Source: Cardinalis cardinalis
Taxonomy: Eukaryota; Chordata; Aves; Passeriformes; Cardinalidae
DNA length: 64,000 bases
Direction of reading: 5' to 3'
Assembly: GCA_014549065.1 (NCBI GenBank)
Contig: JACDOX010000023.1
Location: forward strand, 5,356,764-5,420,763
Shown here piece by piece: positions 25,860 through 40,502 of this stretch. The notes beneath the pieces were generated by a model. It searched no databases and was not told where the DNA came from. It saw only the letters and a list, made by a program, of their open reading frames with translations. Every line of letters starts with the position of its first letter. Position 1 is the stretch's first letter. Made by a program: the position numbers and the translations under genes.

Positions 25860-28800
25860 GTGGAGAGGTTCATTGACAACAAAGCACTGCAGACTAAAGC
25901 CAGGCTTTTTGTACTAAAAAAATTTACGAAGTAATTATAAGGACATCCTCAACCTCTTGCAATGTAACACCAATTTTTCTGCAAATTGTATAAAAAACAC
26001 TAGCATTGAATGCACCAGAAGCACTCTGTTTCTGCAAAACCCAGGAAATTTAATATAAAAATGCTCCTTTTACAAAAAAAGCTGCATTTTTANCAGTTTA
26101 ATAAGTGAGAAAATAAATGCCAGTACACATCTCAGTCTCTACAATTTAATCCTTTTTACTTGCACTGAATCTTCATCTACTATGTGCAGTTACCAGGAAT
26201 CACATTTTGCAGCTACTAAACCAATTTATAAAAGGAAAAAGGGAAGCACTTATTTTCACCTTTTGTGGGGTGACACTTCAAGGGAAAAGTTAACGAACGT
26301 AACTTGAGAAATACCTTGGAGTATATAGAAAAAAATACTTCACAGAATGCAGGGGACAGGGAGAATAGAAACCAGATATTATCATTATCATTACTATTAA
26401 TGCTTTATTACAGATAAAACAACCAAGAAGTATAAGAAAATGAGGTGCTTAAAGTTTCTTAATTAGCCCAACCAGAGAAACAAACACTCCTCAATGCTTT
26501 GGAGAAATCCTTTGTTTAATCCAATCTAGAAGTGAAATTATCCTTCTTGAAGCGCAAAACAAAAAAGCTGTGCAGAGAAAGTGACTGTATCACTATGATT
26601 AAGGAAATCCTCTTCCTCCAGATGGGTTTCCCCACCACGATACTACAAATTCAACAAGCCACATTTGGTCCAAGTCTTCAACAGCTATATACATTTTAGG
26701 AGGTCTTTTAGCCAGCAAATATAACATTGCCCTTAGTCTACCAAGGAAAGAGTGTCACCATTCCAGGAAATGCTCAAGAAATAAATCTCAATGAATGAAA
26801 AATTAAAAGTCACCTACAACTATTTATTACAGTGCTACAGTAGCTGAATTAACAAATACATTATGTCACTTGGATAAATGCTTTTCAACAAAAAGCCAGA
26901 CAAAGCACCAAAAAACGTTCTCAGGTTTGTAAACAAAAATTAACTCCATTAAAAGGATATGAAAAACATACTCATGTGCAAGTCACTTTTATTTTTAATG
27001 GAAGAGTGGCCTTTGCCAATACCTGTTCATTTTCTTTGAAAAGTGTGTTTTCCATTCAGCCCAATACTAAAATTACAGTCTCCTAGTATGGCTGATAAGG
27101 CATATATTTCAAATATGGCACCTTTCTACTTTTGCTTGTGCTCCAAACCAACAGAATGTATTTCCTCAATGTAAATCTTTGTTCTTCAAATCGTTAAAAC
27201 AGATTATATGCAAAGTTTGTTTAATGAAAACTTGCTACTTTCTCCATCAGTCTTAGCAATATAAAGAACAAGAAAAGGTTGCTAAAAGCAGAGGTGTTTG
27301 AAGAAGAGTAGTTCTAGATACAAAGCTGACCTCTGGTGANAAAGCAAAATCTAGCAAAGGGGCAAAGAGACCATGCCAAGGGAAGAGGTTTTTACATCCC
27401 TTCTATCCAGACATGTAACATTCACACACAAATAATGCTAAAATGGATTTTTGGAAGGTAATGCTGAAATCCTTCATTAAGGCATTTCACAGCAGAATCC
27501 TCAGCTACAACAAGCTCCTCTTACACTGGCATTGTCCAGTTTCTTTACATGGTGCAAACTACTGGACCCTTAATGCACATCACCATTCAAAGAGTACTGA
27601 AGCAAAATATTGACCTCAGCTAATAAAGTGCAACAACCAAATCACAAAACTGCAAGTACACCTAGCACAAATCTTGAACAACAATGCACTTCAAAAGCCC
27701 AACCCTGGGGCTGATGAATGCACTCACGCACNGAAACACAGAAGCAATCTATTTTTCTGTATGCATGTGCAGTACAGACAGGGTCTTAAACTCATAGTGG
27801 TGTCTGGTTTCATAACATATGCCCTTCCTTATCAAATGTCATTTGTATTGCCATCCCTGCATCTGTCTCCACAGATGTCATCCCATGTAATGAAGCATAT
27901 GGGCTTAAGCTGACATTGTTTGCAAACAGGAAGAGCTTTTGGCAAGAGGAATAGAACATAAAGTGTTCTGCGGGCTGCCTCTCTTAACCTATCTTTGGTT
28001 GGCTCCTCTGCTCAGCTGAAACTGCTCGGCTACTTTCTGAGAGGGCAGAGTGCCAACCTAACAGATGGGCAGAAGAAAAGTCATGCCAAAGAACCAGAAT
28101 GTGCATCTAATTTGATAATTAGGGGCTGAATTTCCCCTTAGAAATATTGCAGTGGCAGCGCACACAAAGTTTTCAAGCTTAAGGGTAAAAGAACATCCTT
28201 CAGCCTATCCAGTTGAGGGTTAATTCTGAACATGACCAAAAAAAACCCAAAAAACAACCAACAAAGGAAGTCAGCCATGGAGGAAAGAGGAGACCAGCCA
28301 TGGGCTCCTATCATTCAGGATTAGTATTCTTCAAGGAGAGACAAAATGAGAGAAGGGGAGGAAAGACACAGCAAGATTAAGCCTTTATCCTGAAACAGCT
28401 CTCCACAAGGGGCACCTGCAAATCTTGGCCAGAACATTTCTGTGGCCTTGCTGAAAATAATTTATGCTGAATAGAGATAAAAGCAAGGAACTGATGGCCA
28501 CTTTACAAAGCATTAAACACAGCTTTCCTGTCCACAAGGAATAGCCAAGCCAATAGCTAGTAAAAGGCAAAGGACAAAGAGTGTTTATAGCTCGGTGGAA
28601 ATCAAACATAATAATGTACACACGTACTTGGAACTGTTGACAATTATTGTCTTGGTCTTAATATACAGTGATACAGAGCTGTGGCATTAACAAAAAAAGT
28701 TAACAGTAAAAGAGAGAGAGAGCTGGGGACTCAATTGAAATTCTCTTTTCATACATTTTAAAAGTTTTCATGCAGTGAGGCAGTGGTCCTGTGACTATCT

Positions 28801-31790
28801 TAAGAGTCCTGTCAAAGCAGGCTCTTCTGGGTCATTTTTCTCTTCATCTTGTGTGTTCCCTCCCCTTTCTCAAGCCACTTTACTCAGCAGAATGAATGCC
28901 AACAGCCATGCACGGCTCAGTTTGGAAAAACATTGTTCTAATTAATTCTTCTTTTTCCAGTTCTAAAGTGGCTATTCCAATTTACAGCTTCTGAAACAAA
29001 AATATTAAGAGCAATAACTACAATAGCTTCAGTTAAGTGGGATTTGCAGGCTTATATTTTGGATAAAAAAAGAAAAATTTTAATCCTGTCTTTTTATCAT
29101 AAGCCCTGTGTTGAAAAATACTCCAAGAAGCTAAGAGGTTACTTATTCTCACTTTGCTTGCTTTGGAAATATGATGTTTCAAGAGGGCTTTCACGTTGTC
29201 AGCGGATGGAAATTAGCTCTCCACCACAAGTAGTNTTCTGAGTCACAGCTTTGGAACAGAGCAGAAGGCTCAGCCATGGATTTAAAATAATTTTAAAATG
29301 ATAGCTCTAAAGTGTCTAAAATCACTTGTGCTGCTTTCCAGACCTCCACTGAGATTTCCTTCTGAAGAAATTGGTCACTGAAATGTCCTTTGTTGTACTG
29401 TCANATTCTGGCAAGCTGCTTCCCTGTATAGTNGGAGACTTAATTGGGCTTTTGTTTAATTACCACCAAGACAATGATGCTCAAATGAAGAGCACAACAT
29501 CAGCAAATGAGTGAAAGTAATCAATTAGGATGAGCCTGAAACTATCTTTCAAGAGAAAGGAAAGGGCTACTCATTACTGCAGTCATAGGCTAGAAATTCA
29601 AAATATAAACATGCCATTTACTAAGATAATACATAGCCTTTAGAAGCAAATAAATTAAATGACAGTTACTATAAAGGAGAAGCTTCATCATTATGAAGCA
29701 AGATCAAGATTTTATTGCACAGAACTGCTGTAAGCGTAGTAAAAAAGACTTGAGTTAGTGAATTAATGTGAATGCTGGTATCAAGTTGGGCAAAACTCTT
29801 CCAAATGCACTACAGGTACATATTTAGCAACAGCCTAGATGATACAATAAATGAATCAATGAGCACAGAAAGAAACTGTTATGGAACATTTTAGGTATCA
29901 ATTAGCTTGCAATGAATCAAGAAAGTAGTTGGGACCCCCAAAAATAAAATATGACAAAAATCTAAATATTAACCTGGTAACTCCCAAAATCAGTAATACA
30001 ATTGAAGGTAAAAACACAAAAGGATCTAATGTATATTCTACAGCAGTAACACAACACTTGAGGTGAAATCCACAAAGAAGCATCAATTGGCAAGACAGCA
30101 GCTGCATTTGCAAAGCCAAAAAAGTTTTATCAAAAGGGTAAAAGCTAAAGACANGCCTAAAGACTTACACATCCAGTCTTCACCTACACTAAAAAGTGCA
30201 ATTGTACCCAACACTATAGGCAAGCATACACCCTAGCAAGTGAATGACATCTGTTAGTGGGAAATGAGACTCAACCATGAGGGACATGCAGAAGGTCGAG
30301 CAGGGTACACCGCAATGGCAAAATGTTTGTCCATGATCTACCTAAGGTTGAACTGACCTGAGGAAGTTCTTCCTCACCATTCTGAAAATTCAGCTCCACT
30401 TTTTGCTTTAAAACCTCAGGTCTAGCTTTACCTNTTAGTTTGATAAGTAAATGAGCACATGTAAAATTCCAAAACTCCATTATTTTCAGTGGCCACAGTT
30501 TTCACACTTAATGGTAAGAGAATATACTAAAGATTATGTATTTCCAGACTGATGTATTCAATTTCTACACTAGATGAGCCAAACATTTTCTCAGCCAGAG
30601 TTCACAACTGCAGAGTCACCTATTTAAACAACAGCATTTTCCCTACAAGAGCCAGACTAAGTAGCAATACATCTAAACAGGTGGTTGAGCTTTTTCTATC
30701 ATTTATGTAAGCACACCAATTGCAGACAGAAGTTCTATTATGCTTTCTTGGCCTGCATGTTATTACAATAGCATCTGCCATTAAATTATTAAAAAAAAAA
30801 ACTGGTTAAGTATCAGAGTTGAAAAGATATTTCAGACAAAGTAAGGAAAGTGGATAGAAAAAAAAANTTAAAAAACAACAGGAAAAAAACCCCAACACAT
30901 AATTGAAGTGAAACCTTTATTACAGAAACATGATACTGGTATCTCCTGAAAGAGATTGTAAAAATAATGGAAAAAACCCTGGCGAGACAGGAAGCTTAAA
31001 CACAGCTAATCTAATGATAACTTCCATAATACAGGAAGCAAGCACGCTACCAAAAAGATGACAAAACCAGAGATTATTTTAGGTGTTTACTTATTCCCAG
31101 ACAAAGATAAAAAGTGTGCAAAAGGAACTTGGGGTAAGCACAGACTTACTGCTACAGCCTCTTGTTTTCGAACAAAATCCCACCCCCCTACTTGGCAGGT
31201 AATAACCTCCAACAGAATTTACTTTGGTACAAGCTGTCAGGAGTTACTGATCCCTTTCACACACTCACCTTTGGAAGTGTAATTTCCTGTTGCAAACTGG
31301 TGTTCTGATCCTGCAAACCTCTGCTCACACGAACCCCTGGTTAGGTAAGCAGGGCTGCCAGCTGTGCCAGTTGCAGCAGGGCTCGCAAGCACACGCTGGA
31401 GGCTTGGGGATGTGGTGCTCACCAACTGGACTTCCTGCCTGGAGCTTACAGTGCCAAGGTAAATAATTATGATACCACACTGACAGATGTGTCAGAGGTA
31501 TGAGCCATTAACAAGATTTACTACAGTCTTGAATAACTGAGTTGTAATTTTCCGCACTCCTGGCACATAACGAAACAATGTGAGGTGTCCTACAGTGCCA
31601 GGAGGTACCCAACTGCAACGCTTCACTTTCTGAATCTTAGAAGCCATGTGTATTTTAGAGCNTCCTCTTGCACACGACTCTGAGACCCTTCTGTCTAATT
31701 ATGCTGCTCCTCCACCCAAAGAGGCTGAATTTAACCTAACAAAGTCTCAGTTACCTCTGCTTTGTAATCTACTGAAACTGACAATTTAAG

Positions 31791-31917
31791 ATGTGTTTGG
31801 ACAACATTCTCAGACACATGGTGTAATTCTGAATCTCATCCTGTGCAGGGACAGGAGTTGCACTCCATGATCCTTGTGGGTGGGTCCCTTCCAACTCAGG
31901 ACATTCTATGATTCTGG
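31791..31917 (+). mobile_element. CR1 LINE 3' terminus
   Basis: This fragment contains the CR1 terminal blocks GTTTGGACAACATTCTCAGA, ATGATCCTTGTGGGTGGGTC, CCCTTCCAACTCAGGACATT and the closing octamer-like CTATGATTCT. Orientation is plus, opposite to PTPN14. Only about 125 bp remain. The 'CTTGTGGGTCCCTTCCAACT' type of end differs from the copy near 25.6 kb, suggesting a different subfamily. Confidence 0.88.
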
Positions 31918-34900
31918 TCAAAGGACATAAGACACAGTTGTCATCATCATGATCCTGGCAGGACAAGGATAGTGTAATCAGTGCTCACTCTCAGCAGACA
32001 TGGCAATGAGGCATTCTTTTGTGTTTAATTTCCTCTGACCTTGCACTTTGTCCTTGTAGAGTTCTCACTGTTCACGAGCTAAGGCATCTATGTTTGAACA
32101 AACTTAGTACACAAACTGCTTCCACACACTTAATAACATCTTCTGCTCAACATTCCACCAAATCTTCAAAACCACCACTCACTGCCATATTCCCTAGAGT
32201 CAAGAAGATATAAAAGTATAGAAAACACTGAAAATATGAAAGATTTGACACATAGTCTTTAAAGGCTTGCTACAATGAAATAACATAATTGATTCCAGTA
32301 TTTCAAAGTGTCCTAAAAACATTTCTAACTTCTGAGAGATACAAACTGCAGAGGTAAAGCTCATGGTCATGTCTAGGCTCCATTTATCCAGCGCACAATG
32401 CTACAACGGTTTTGGTGATAGGCAGCTTGCAGAACAATTGTTCACAGTCCATAATAAAGCAAATCACACCTGGGAGACTACNGATTAATGGTCTTCATCT
32501 GTTGACAGAACTACTCTAAAAGCCATACACCTTTGTTATTTTATAAACTTCATTTACCTTTCCTATATATCTCTACCATTATGGGGATGAGATATGTTTT
32601 AAAACCAAAGAAAACTACAAAAACCCCACAAACATTTCAAGCTCTCCTCCATCTCTTTTCCTAATGGGTAGAGGAATCATCACATAAAGACTTAACAAAA
32701 CACCTGTCACTGACAACATCATCCAGAACAGATTCTGCACTGTTGGGTGCACAGCTCCTTTCTGCGCAGTTAGCACTTGATACCCAGCCCTATCAGTTTG
32801 TTTCCCTGATTAAATTCCTTTAGGTTTGACCACTGTACACAGAAATCACCACACAAACCAGTATAATAACTTCACTGAGATAACAGTGAAGGAANTCTAC
32901 ATTTAAGTCATCACCCAAACAGTCCCTATCCATGCTGGCTCTCTGTGAGAGGCATTTAGGACGTTGCTCGGAGCATGTTGCAGAGAGCAGGTCGAATGAT
33001 GCTGACGGAACGTGGTGTACAAAGCACCCAGCGTGGTCAACATGAAACATTCCTGGGCATCACATCTCAGGACAGCCACAGGCGGGGCAGGAACACACAC
33101 GGGTGGATGAACACATGGCCTGTCAAATGCCTCAGGATAAAGCAAGTGTGTCTACCAAAGTACAGGTATGAAAGTATGAAGTACTGAAAAGGAGGTCACT
33201 TTGCTCACGAAGGCTCCAAAACACTGCACTGCCAAAAGTGCTTACTTAAAGATTTCTGGATTGGTTTTATACAACCATTTTACCAGATCCTTTGCTAAAA
33301 AACCAGTTCCAATACGTAAGCAAAAAAAGAAACCTCATAAAACAACCAAAAACCCTTGATTTTTTTCCTAAGGTCAGTAACCCAATTCATCTTTATTTCT
33401 AAAAGAATGGCAAAAAATAACAATTACTTGAGCTAATATCACAGGTTTTTAAATTAAAAAATACTTTATTATTTCAAACCACTATGCAGAAAGTGACCTC
33501 TTCGATTACAAAGCCAGAACCTTGTCCATTTTTCTGACAAAGACACTGACTCTTCAGTGAATGCTTCAGTGGACTGTTAAGTCTTATTTTAAGACAGTTC
33601 CCACAACAGAGCTATTCCTAAGAAACTAATACTACAAATCATAGAGCTTATTATTGGGACGTTTTCCTAATAAACAATCTAGATTCTGCCTTGAACTTAT
33701 AAAATTATTTTATTAACTGTATTACCAAAGGGTCCTTTTCAACATGTAAGTTTTAANTGTTATTTTCATTCACATATCTCAATCTTTGCAAAAGGCACTC
33801 AACAAAATGAACACGTTCTGCTTTCAAAACCACTGCCACAGGGCACTCAGGTTGTGGTAAAAAGCCTTCTTGAGATAAACATGCACAAACCTGTTTTCTT
33901 CATCAAAAGAAACTACTGGAATAATGGAGGATATTCTTCACTGTCATTGTCCCATCCTCTGCTGCTCTCTTTGATTGAAACATAAAACACGAAGAGACTG
34001 ACCAATGAGCTTGCTCTGATTCCATCTCAAGTAAAAAGATTAATTACTTCATAAATCCACACTACTAAAGAAAGCAGAGAAAGCAAAATTAAGTGGCATT
34101 TAACAGTGGACAATGTTACCTGAAGTTAGCTGAATGCCCCTCTTATTGAACACATTTACATGCAGAGGACTTCATTATCACCAGCTCATAGTCCAGCCAG
34201 GCATGAGCATTGCAGTGTATTGTTGAATGCATGGGGGTAGGAAATGCAGAATTTCACAGCTGCATGCAGAGAAGTGGTGATACTTGCAAAGGACACTGGC
34301 CACACAAAGCTAATATGGAAGTTAAGCCACGTGTTAACAAACTTCTACTGTAACACAAGCTGAAATTACAAAGGTAGGTAAGAAACCTTATATAACATCA
34401 ACTAAAGTTGACATTATTAACAAATAGACAAAATAACTAATTGTCTCCAATGCGCACCCACCCCTTGTCAGATGTTTTGACAGATTAATTAGTGCATGGG
34501 TGGCAGTCTTCATACCTGAGTCAGGTTCAAGGAAAAAATGCATGACTACATCAGTCTGTCCGGATAAACCCATTTGTACATCAAAAGAGACAACTGGGCT
34601 ATNGTTAGATAAGGTTTTGAAAGCTCAACCTAGCCACAGTAATAATTTACCCTTTCAGCAGTGAAAAGTTATNTGCAAATGTAAACTACAAGAACTCAGA
34701 GCTGTTCTGTGACCAACAGTTTTAGGGTACTACATCAGCAGCAAGGAACAAGAGCAGCTAGAGCAAAATTAACATACACAGCTAGCAGAGATCTCCTACC
34801 CCCAACTACTGCCTTCTCCTTACAGGTGCTTCTTTTCATGCCAGCTTCAGAGAAATGCCCATCACTTCACAAAGTCAAGCAAGTCCTGAGGTGGTATCAG

Positions 34901-37900
34901 TAATTTTCTTCCAAAACAACTGTCTCAATTACTGAACTATAAATCTGCATTTCTGAATTTGCATATTCAAATGCACATGGCAATTTTCTAATCAAATGCG
35001 AAAACCAGAANAGCTTTCAAGAGGTGAACCAGCTTCAGAGGGTAGACTATGACCAAAGAAACCAAAATCCATAATAATACAGGCCAGCATTCCCCAACAC
35101 ACCATTTGCCTACTGCCCCAAACCATTTATTCTCCTCCTCCTTAGAATATAATTCAAAACATGTATTTTGTCTTTTCCTATTTGTAAACTTCCCAGTACA
35201 TTCTCCAATGCAGAAAGGAATGCAAAAACATTACTTATAAATTGAGATTAATTTCTCCATATACAACATTATATTTAAACACTTTGTAGATAATGTTAAG
35301 CAGTATGCAACATCAAACTGCATAGCAAAAGCCCCAAAATATGCAAAAATTTAAAATAATATTCATCTTTAAATGGCAGCTTTTATTTCCCCCTTGTCAG
35401 AAAGAAAGATATAAAAAAAAAGGAAGTGAAATTGCTAGCAATCAACATACTTACCATTTGGATGTTAAATGTTATCTCACTTCAAAAATGCTCTCCTGCA
35501 ATATTTCAGTTCTGTTCTACAAACAAGATTCCCAGCTCTGCACTGATGTTTTTTGGGGCATCAAGCTAAAAAGGGGAACATGGATACATGGAAGAGAACT
35601 TGCAAAAAAACCCTGTCACTGTCAACCACAACACAGTGGGGAACAGCAGCACATCAATACTGTGATTCAGCTTCCTCTGCTGTCACAGATTCCCACAGCA
35701 CAGTCTTGGCAGAGGTGGAAGGAATCTCAGGAACTTTACTCAAATATGTCTAGTGAGTTGTTTTATTTCCAAGCAGAAACTTGCCCTGTCCACCCTCCAT
35801 TCTGAAACTGAGGGAGCTCTGAAGATCTGTCAATAAGAATTTCTGTCTACCAGCAGCAGACAACACCAGCCATCCCCTTCAATTAGCAGACGATTTCTTT
35901 ATCTGCTAAGCTGCCCGAAGCATCTTCCTAAACAGGCTGAATCTTCACAAACCTATAAGGAATGTAAATAGACATCAATTACACTCAGTAGCTCTTAAAA
36001 GTATGCCAAACTAGGAAAAATCAGAAAAATAAAAGAAAAAATATTATCATTTCAGATGCCCTTTTTCTAGAACCTTTCAAATAAATTCCCACCCCTAAAG
36101 CTCATCAGGGTTTTTCTTCCTGAGGCAGGTCTGTTCATATGGGGCATTTTGCAAAGCTCTCAATGGAGGCATCAGATTGCCCCTGAAATGCCTCTTTTCT
36201 ATGTTTGAGGTAGAACTTTCAAGGCCTGATCCATCTGAAGGCATCAGAAGTTTCACTCCACCTCAGCACAAGGCAAATTCAGCCTAAATACATTGCCTTC
36301 CCCTCTCCTCTCTCTCTGTTCTGGTAAACAACAGGCACAATGTTTTGTGTAGAAATTCCTTTACACAATGTCTCCCTTTCAAAGCACCTGAGATAAACAC
36401 TGCATATCACATACCCAGAAAATGNAGGGTTTCCACCACCAACAGGAGACATTTTGCACTGAAAGGACAAATGGAAGTCCTGTGTGAAGAGGTCAAAATC
36501 AAAATGGCACCAGTGATAGACATCAAAAACAGGATCTGGCTTCTATCTGTTGAATCTCTGATTGGCAAAGTCTCCTGATTTTGCCCAGGCTTGTCCAAAA
36601 ACCTGGCTCAATTATCATCACCAATAAAAACCTAAAGGCATTTTATCTACAAGGTAGTGAATGCCTCCTCTCAAAAGAGGGAGTTCCATGATAAGAGCTA
36701 ATCTCAAAAACCTTAGGAATGCAAACTATTTTCTCAGTTGTAAAAACAAGAAAGAATTTCACAAACACAAGTTAAAACAACTATTGGTAACCTCCTGCTT
36801 CTCCTACACTGCCAGCTTCTCCTGGACTAAGGCCCTACCCTTTGTCCTTCAGAGAGATATGCTTTGAATCCAGCCCAATGGCCAAAGAATGTCCCTGGAG
36901 AGAACATCACTTTTATGCACCTTTACAAATGACAGCCTTCCCATAAACTTTATTTTCCAAGTTCAAAAAGCAGTGTGAGACTCCCCTTCACATAGCTTCA
37001 GCTTTTTCAACAGGGAAGGCAAANTCAGTCCACATTTTATTTTGCAGATAGCTGCAAGGCAGGCAGGCTGTAAGACAGCTCATTCTGGCTGGTTAGACCA
37101 CCTAAAAGTTGCAAAAGTCCTGGGTTCTTATTTTTTAAGCTATAGCATAGTTTTCTGAAACTTCTACAGAAAACTCTTGACTATATTATACACTACATAC
37201 ACTAATCTGTTAATGAGGTGTTGATTGTAAGATCAATCACAATGCCTGCTACTAAATCAATCTTTCCCCCAGCTGATAGATGTGCAAGAATCAAGTATAC
37301 CGTGGTGTTGGTATACTACTGCTTTGAGAATAGTTTCTTTGAAACACCCACTAAGTTGCAAGAGATGTAGTTACCTCCATAAACCAGTCCTTGTGCTTCT
37401 CACAGCCACAAAACTATCATTCTGATACAGAAATCAAAACTATATTAACTACCCAAATTTTAAAACACCCTCTGTCTATCAGAAAACATACTAGAAATCA
37501 TAACCAAACTGACTAATAACAGATAGCAGTGCTATCTGCCTTTAAAAGGAAGCCTAACCATCACTTCTGTCCTTCTCTATGCCAACCCAGGCCACAGCAG
37601 AGCACATCTGAAGAAGTTAAAAACATCAAACTTGATGTGTTTAAGACTTAAAGTCTAAGACACGCTTTCCATGAAACATAAGCATATACAAAAAAAAAAT
37701 CTTTCAATTCTCCCTGCACGAATATGTAATTAGCATCAGCATCATTCACAGTACAATAGAGAAACTAAATTACTATAGTGTGTCTAATCATCAGCCCAAT
37801 ACCCTTCTTCTAAGAGCAGCTTACCCTGTAAAAAACATACAAAATATCACAACAGGCACATATAGCATCATCTGTCCTAAGAGAAATTTCTCAGTCCCTG

Positions 37901-38856
37901 TCAGATATGGCTGATTTACGTCCTAGAGCAGGCCAGTTAACATCCCTTCATTGTAGCTGTGACTGTTCTTCCTGTCCCTAGGAACACTTATCTTGTTCAT
38001 CCTAACAGGCTTTGGTTTATATGATCTCCTTTGGTGGCACATACACTGGAAATGGTGATTTAGAAGTATTTTACACTTTGTCTTTCAAACTACTCCCTAT
38101 AACAAGTCATTGTATCAAAGGGTAATGGTCAAGCACTATTTTGCACATATATATCCTACCTCCTCTAACTGACCCCCTTGAAACAGTCCTACATTAATAT
38201 TTTCTGTTCAACATCATATGAATATTTTTCAATCACTCTCCTGTGATTGGAGACCACAAACTGATTGTTCCAGGTGAATTTGAGCACCAGTTTAATAACA
38301 TCCTTTGTGTCATTAACACAATATTGCAAAACNGCTGTGGCATTTTTCTTCTGCCCAACACTAAGCATTAAGAAGGCGCACAAGTTCAAATAAGACATTG
38401 TTGAAATCTTCCTCTTCACCTTAATAAATATAGTTAATTTACAATCCAGTAATGTGAACAAGTAATTTGATTATTCCATCTTACATGCATATTCTTGAAT
38501 TTATCAACATCATCTGCTACACTTCCCTTTCACCCAGCTTTCTTGGATTCCCTTTACAATTTCTCAGTCTTCTTCAATCTTGCCTAATCCAAATACTTTT
38601 GCATCATTAGCAAGTTTTGGCACACCATCATTCATCTAATTTATTAGATCACCAACATACATGTTTACCACCCTCTTTTCAGAGGTGTTTATACATCACA
38701 TAATGTAATTTTAGGTTTACTTTGTTATTGACAAAATAAAAAAGTATTCTTAATCATAAGGACAGGTAGACTGAGTGAGAATTAGAAAGAAGAGTTGCAG
38801 TTTCCAGAAGACGTGCTTGGTGTTGAGCAAAGCTTGGTACCTAAACTCCTTTAGGT

Positions 38857-38902
38857 ACTGTCCCAATGGCTACAAAATAGGACTGTCCCAATGGCTACAA
38901 AA
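38857..38902. repeat. Direct duplication, period 25 bp
   Basis: A 21-bp block containing TGTCCCAATGGCTACAAAA occurs at 38857-38877 and again at 38882-38902. This is a recent-looking local tandem duplication in intron 1. Confidence 0.85.
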
Positions 38903-40469
38903 CTTCTGAGGGGTCAGCATGCTCTTCTTCCCAAGCCAGCATGCATCCATTATGTCATATACTCAACATTCTCCAGGAAATTCCTTTGGTCAGAAAACCT
39001 TCTTAATGCTAGCTAAATTTACAGTCACTTAGGTATTCACATATAGCTGACAATAACATGTTCAACAGCTTATTAGGACAGCCATGATAAGGTAGGAAAT
39101 ACATTTTAGAACAAACATGCACTTCTTTTTACATATTTTGTGCTGCACCATAATTTAGTGTCCTTAATTCCTTTTACATTCCTGATTTCTTCTCATTCCT
39201 GCTGACAGCCCACAGGAAAGGGGAAGAGTCATGGACTGCAGTTCCTTCTCCTGGGGCTATCTCCACATTGGTGAGGAGCCCTGTTCCTTCAGAGGGTGTG
39301 ACATGTCTCCTCACCGATCACCTCTTCAGCTCCACGTGCACGCAGAGCAAAAGGCTTTAAGGAGAGCAAGGGCACCCCATGGGACAGGCTACNCTTGCTC
39401 TGGACACGGACTGAAGCCAGCACTGCCACCCGAAGCTGCACCAGCCCAGTGAGCTTTAAGGTCCCCCGCACCAGGCACAGGAGGATAGGGGTTAGATAAT
39501 GAAACCAAATTCATATTTTTACCACAAACATGGACTTGAGCTCTGGTCTACCGCCATTCCTTTAGGAATTACTCTTTAATTCTTGCTTTTTAATATATAT
39601 TTTTAACAATTTCATANGCGGATGCAGCAGCTTTCATGAAGTCTCTGAATGGAAAACCAGTAGATTTTAAAAAAGAAACCTGACTTTTTCACATAAAACT
39701 TCAGAGAATCTCGTGGAAAGTCTTGCACCATACTCCCTCCTCACAGGAGGAAAATCTACATGGTATTGCTTTATTTTAAAAGATCAGGATCTGTTCCAAT
39801 GGAACTCCACAAAGCATAATAAGCGAAGGTATGCTGTACTTCAGAGTAGACTTAGACATAAAAAAACATCTATGGCACCTGCTCAGCATAAAAATTAGGC
39901 CTTTACTGAAATCTTCTTACAACTGAGCTGAATACACACGCACAAGTATACTACATACTCAGTATTATAGCCTGGCTCCTGCAGTGACTTGTATACACCT
40001 TTACTATTACTTATATAAAAGAAATCCCATGGTTTCAAAGGCATTTGAAAGGCAAGATAAATTGAAACACATGGGTGGGTCTTTGCAGGACTAGGACATA
40101 TGCACTGCTGAGCAGCACTGCCTGCTGAAAACTTTGTACCTGTTGTACACTACCAGCAATTTATACGTTTCCCCCTCAGCAGACAAACCCTTGCAACAGA
40201 GGATTTGCTTCCAGCTGAGGAGATGGAGTTCAAGTACACTTTTCATACTGCATATACCTATGCTAAATGTAAATCCATATTAAAATGAGCTACTTAAGTA
40301 ACAATTAATCAAACACAGTCTCACTGTATATGATGAGAAACAGAATGAAGAGCAGCGGATTGGCTCAGCGCTATAAACNTAGAAAAAGGAAGCCATAGAG
40401 TTATCAGAACTATGCACACAAGTCCATTTGTGTGTATATATGTAAAATACTTTCTCCATGATTGGAGGA

Positions 40470-40502
40470 GCCAAAGCAATTGGCAATTGGCCAAAGCAAT
40501 TT
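40470..40502. repeat. Short direct repeat, period 20 bp
   Basis: GCCAAAGCAATT occurs twice, 20 bp apart, separated by GGCAATTG. This is a minor intronic duplication. Confidence 0.75.

Noticed and set aside
30255..30480. Minus-strand frame with Glu/Leu-rich stretch as a retroelement or exon
   Set aside because: I could not match it to CR1, ERV or any exon; it contains an N and no splice sites of quality.
35341..35805. 154-codon plus-strand frame in PTPN14 intron 1
   Set aside because: No recognisable domain, AT-rich start, no promoter or splice support. The length is plausible by chance in 64 kb of six-frame sequence.
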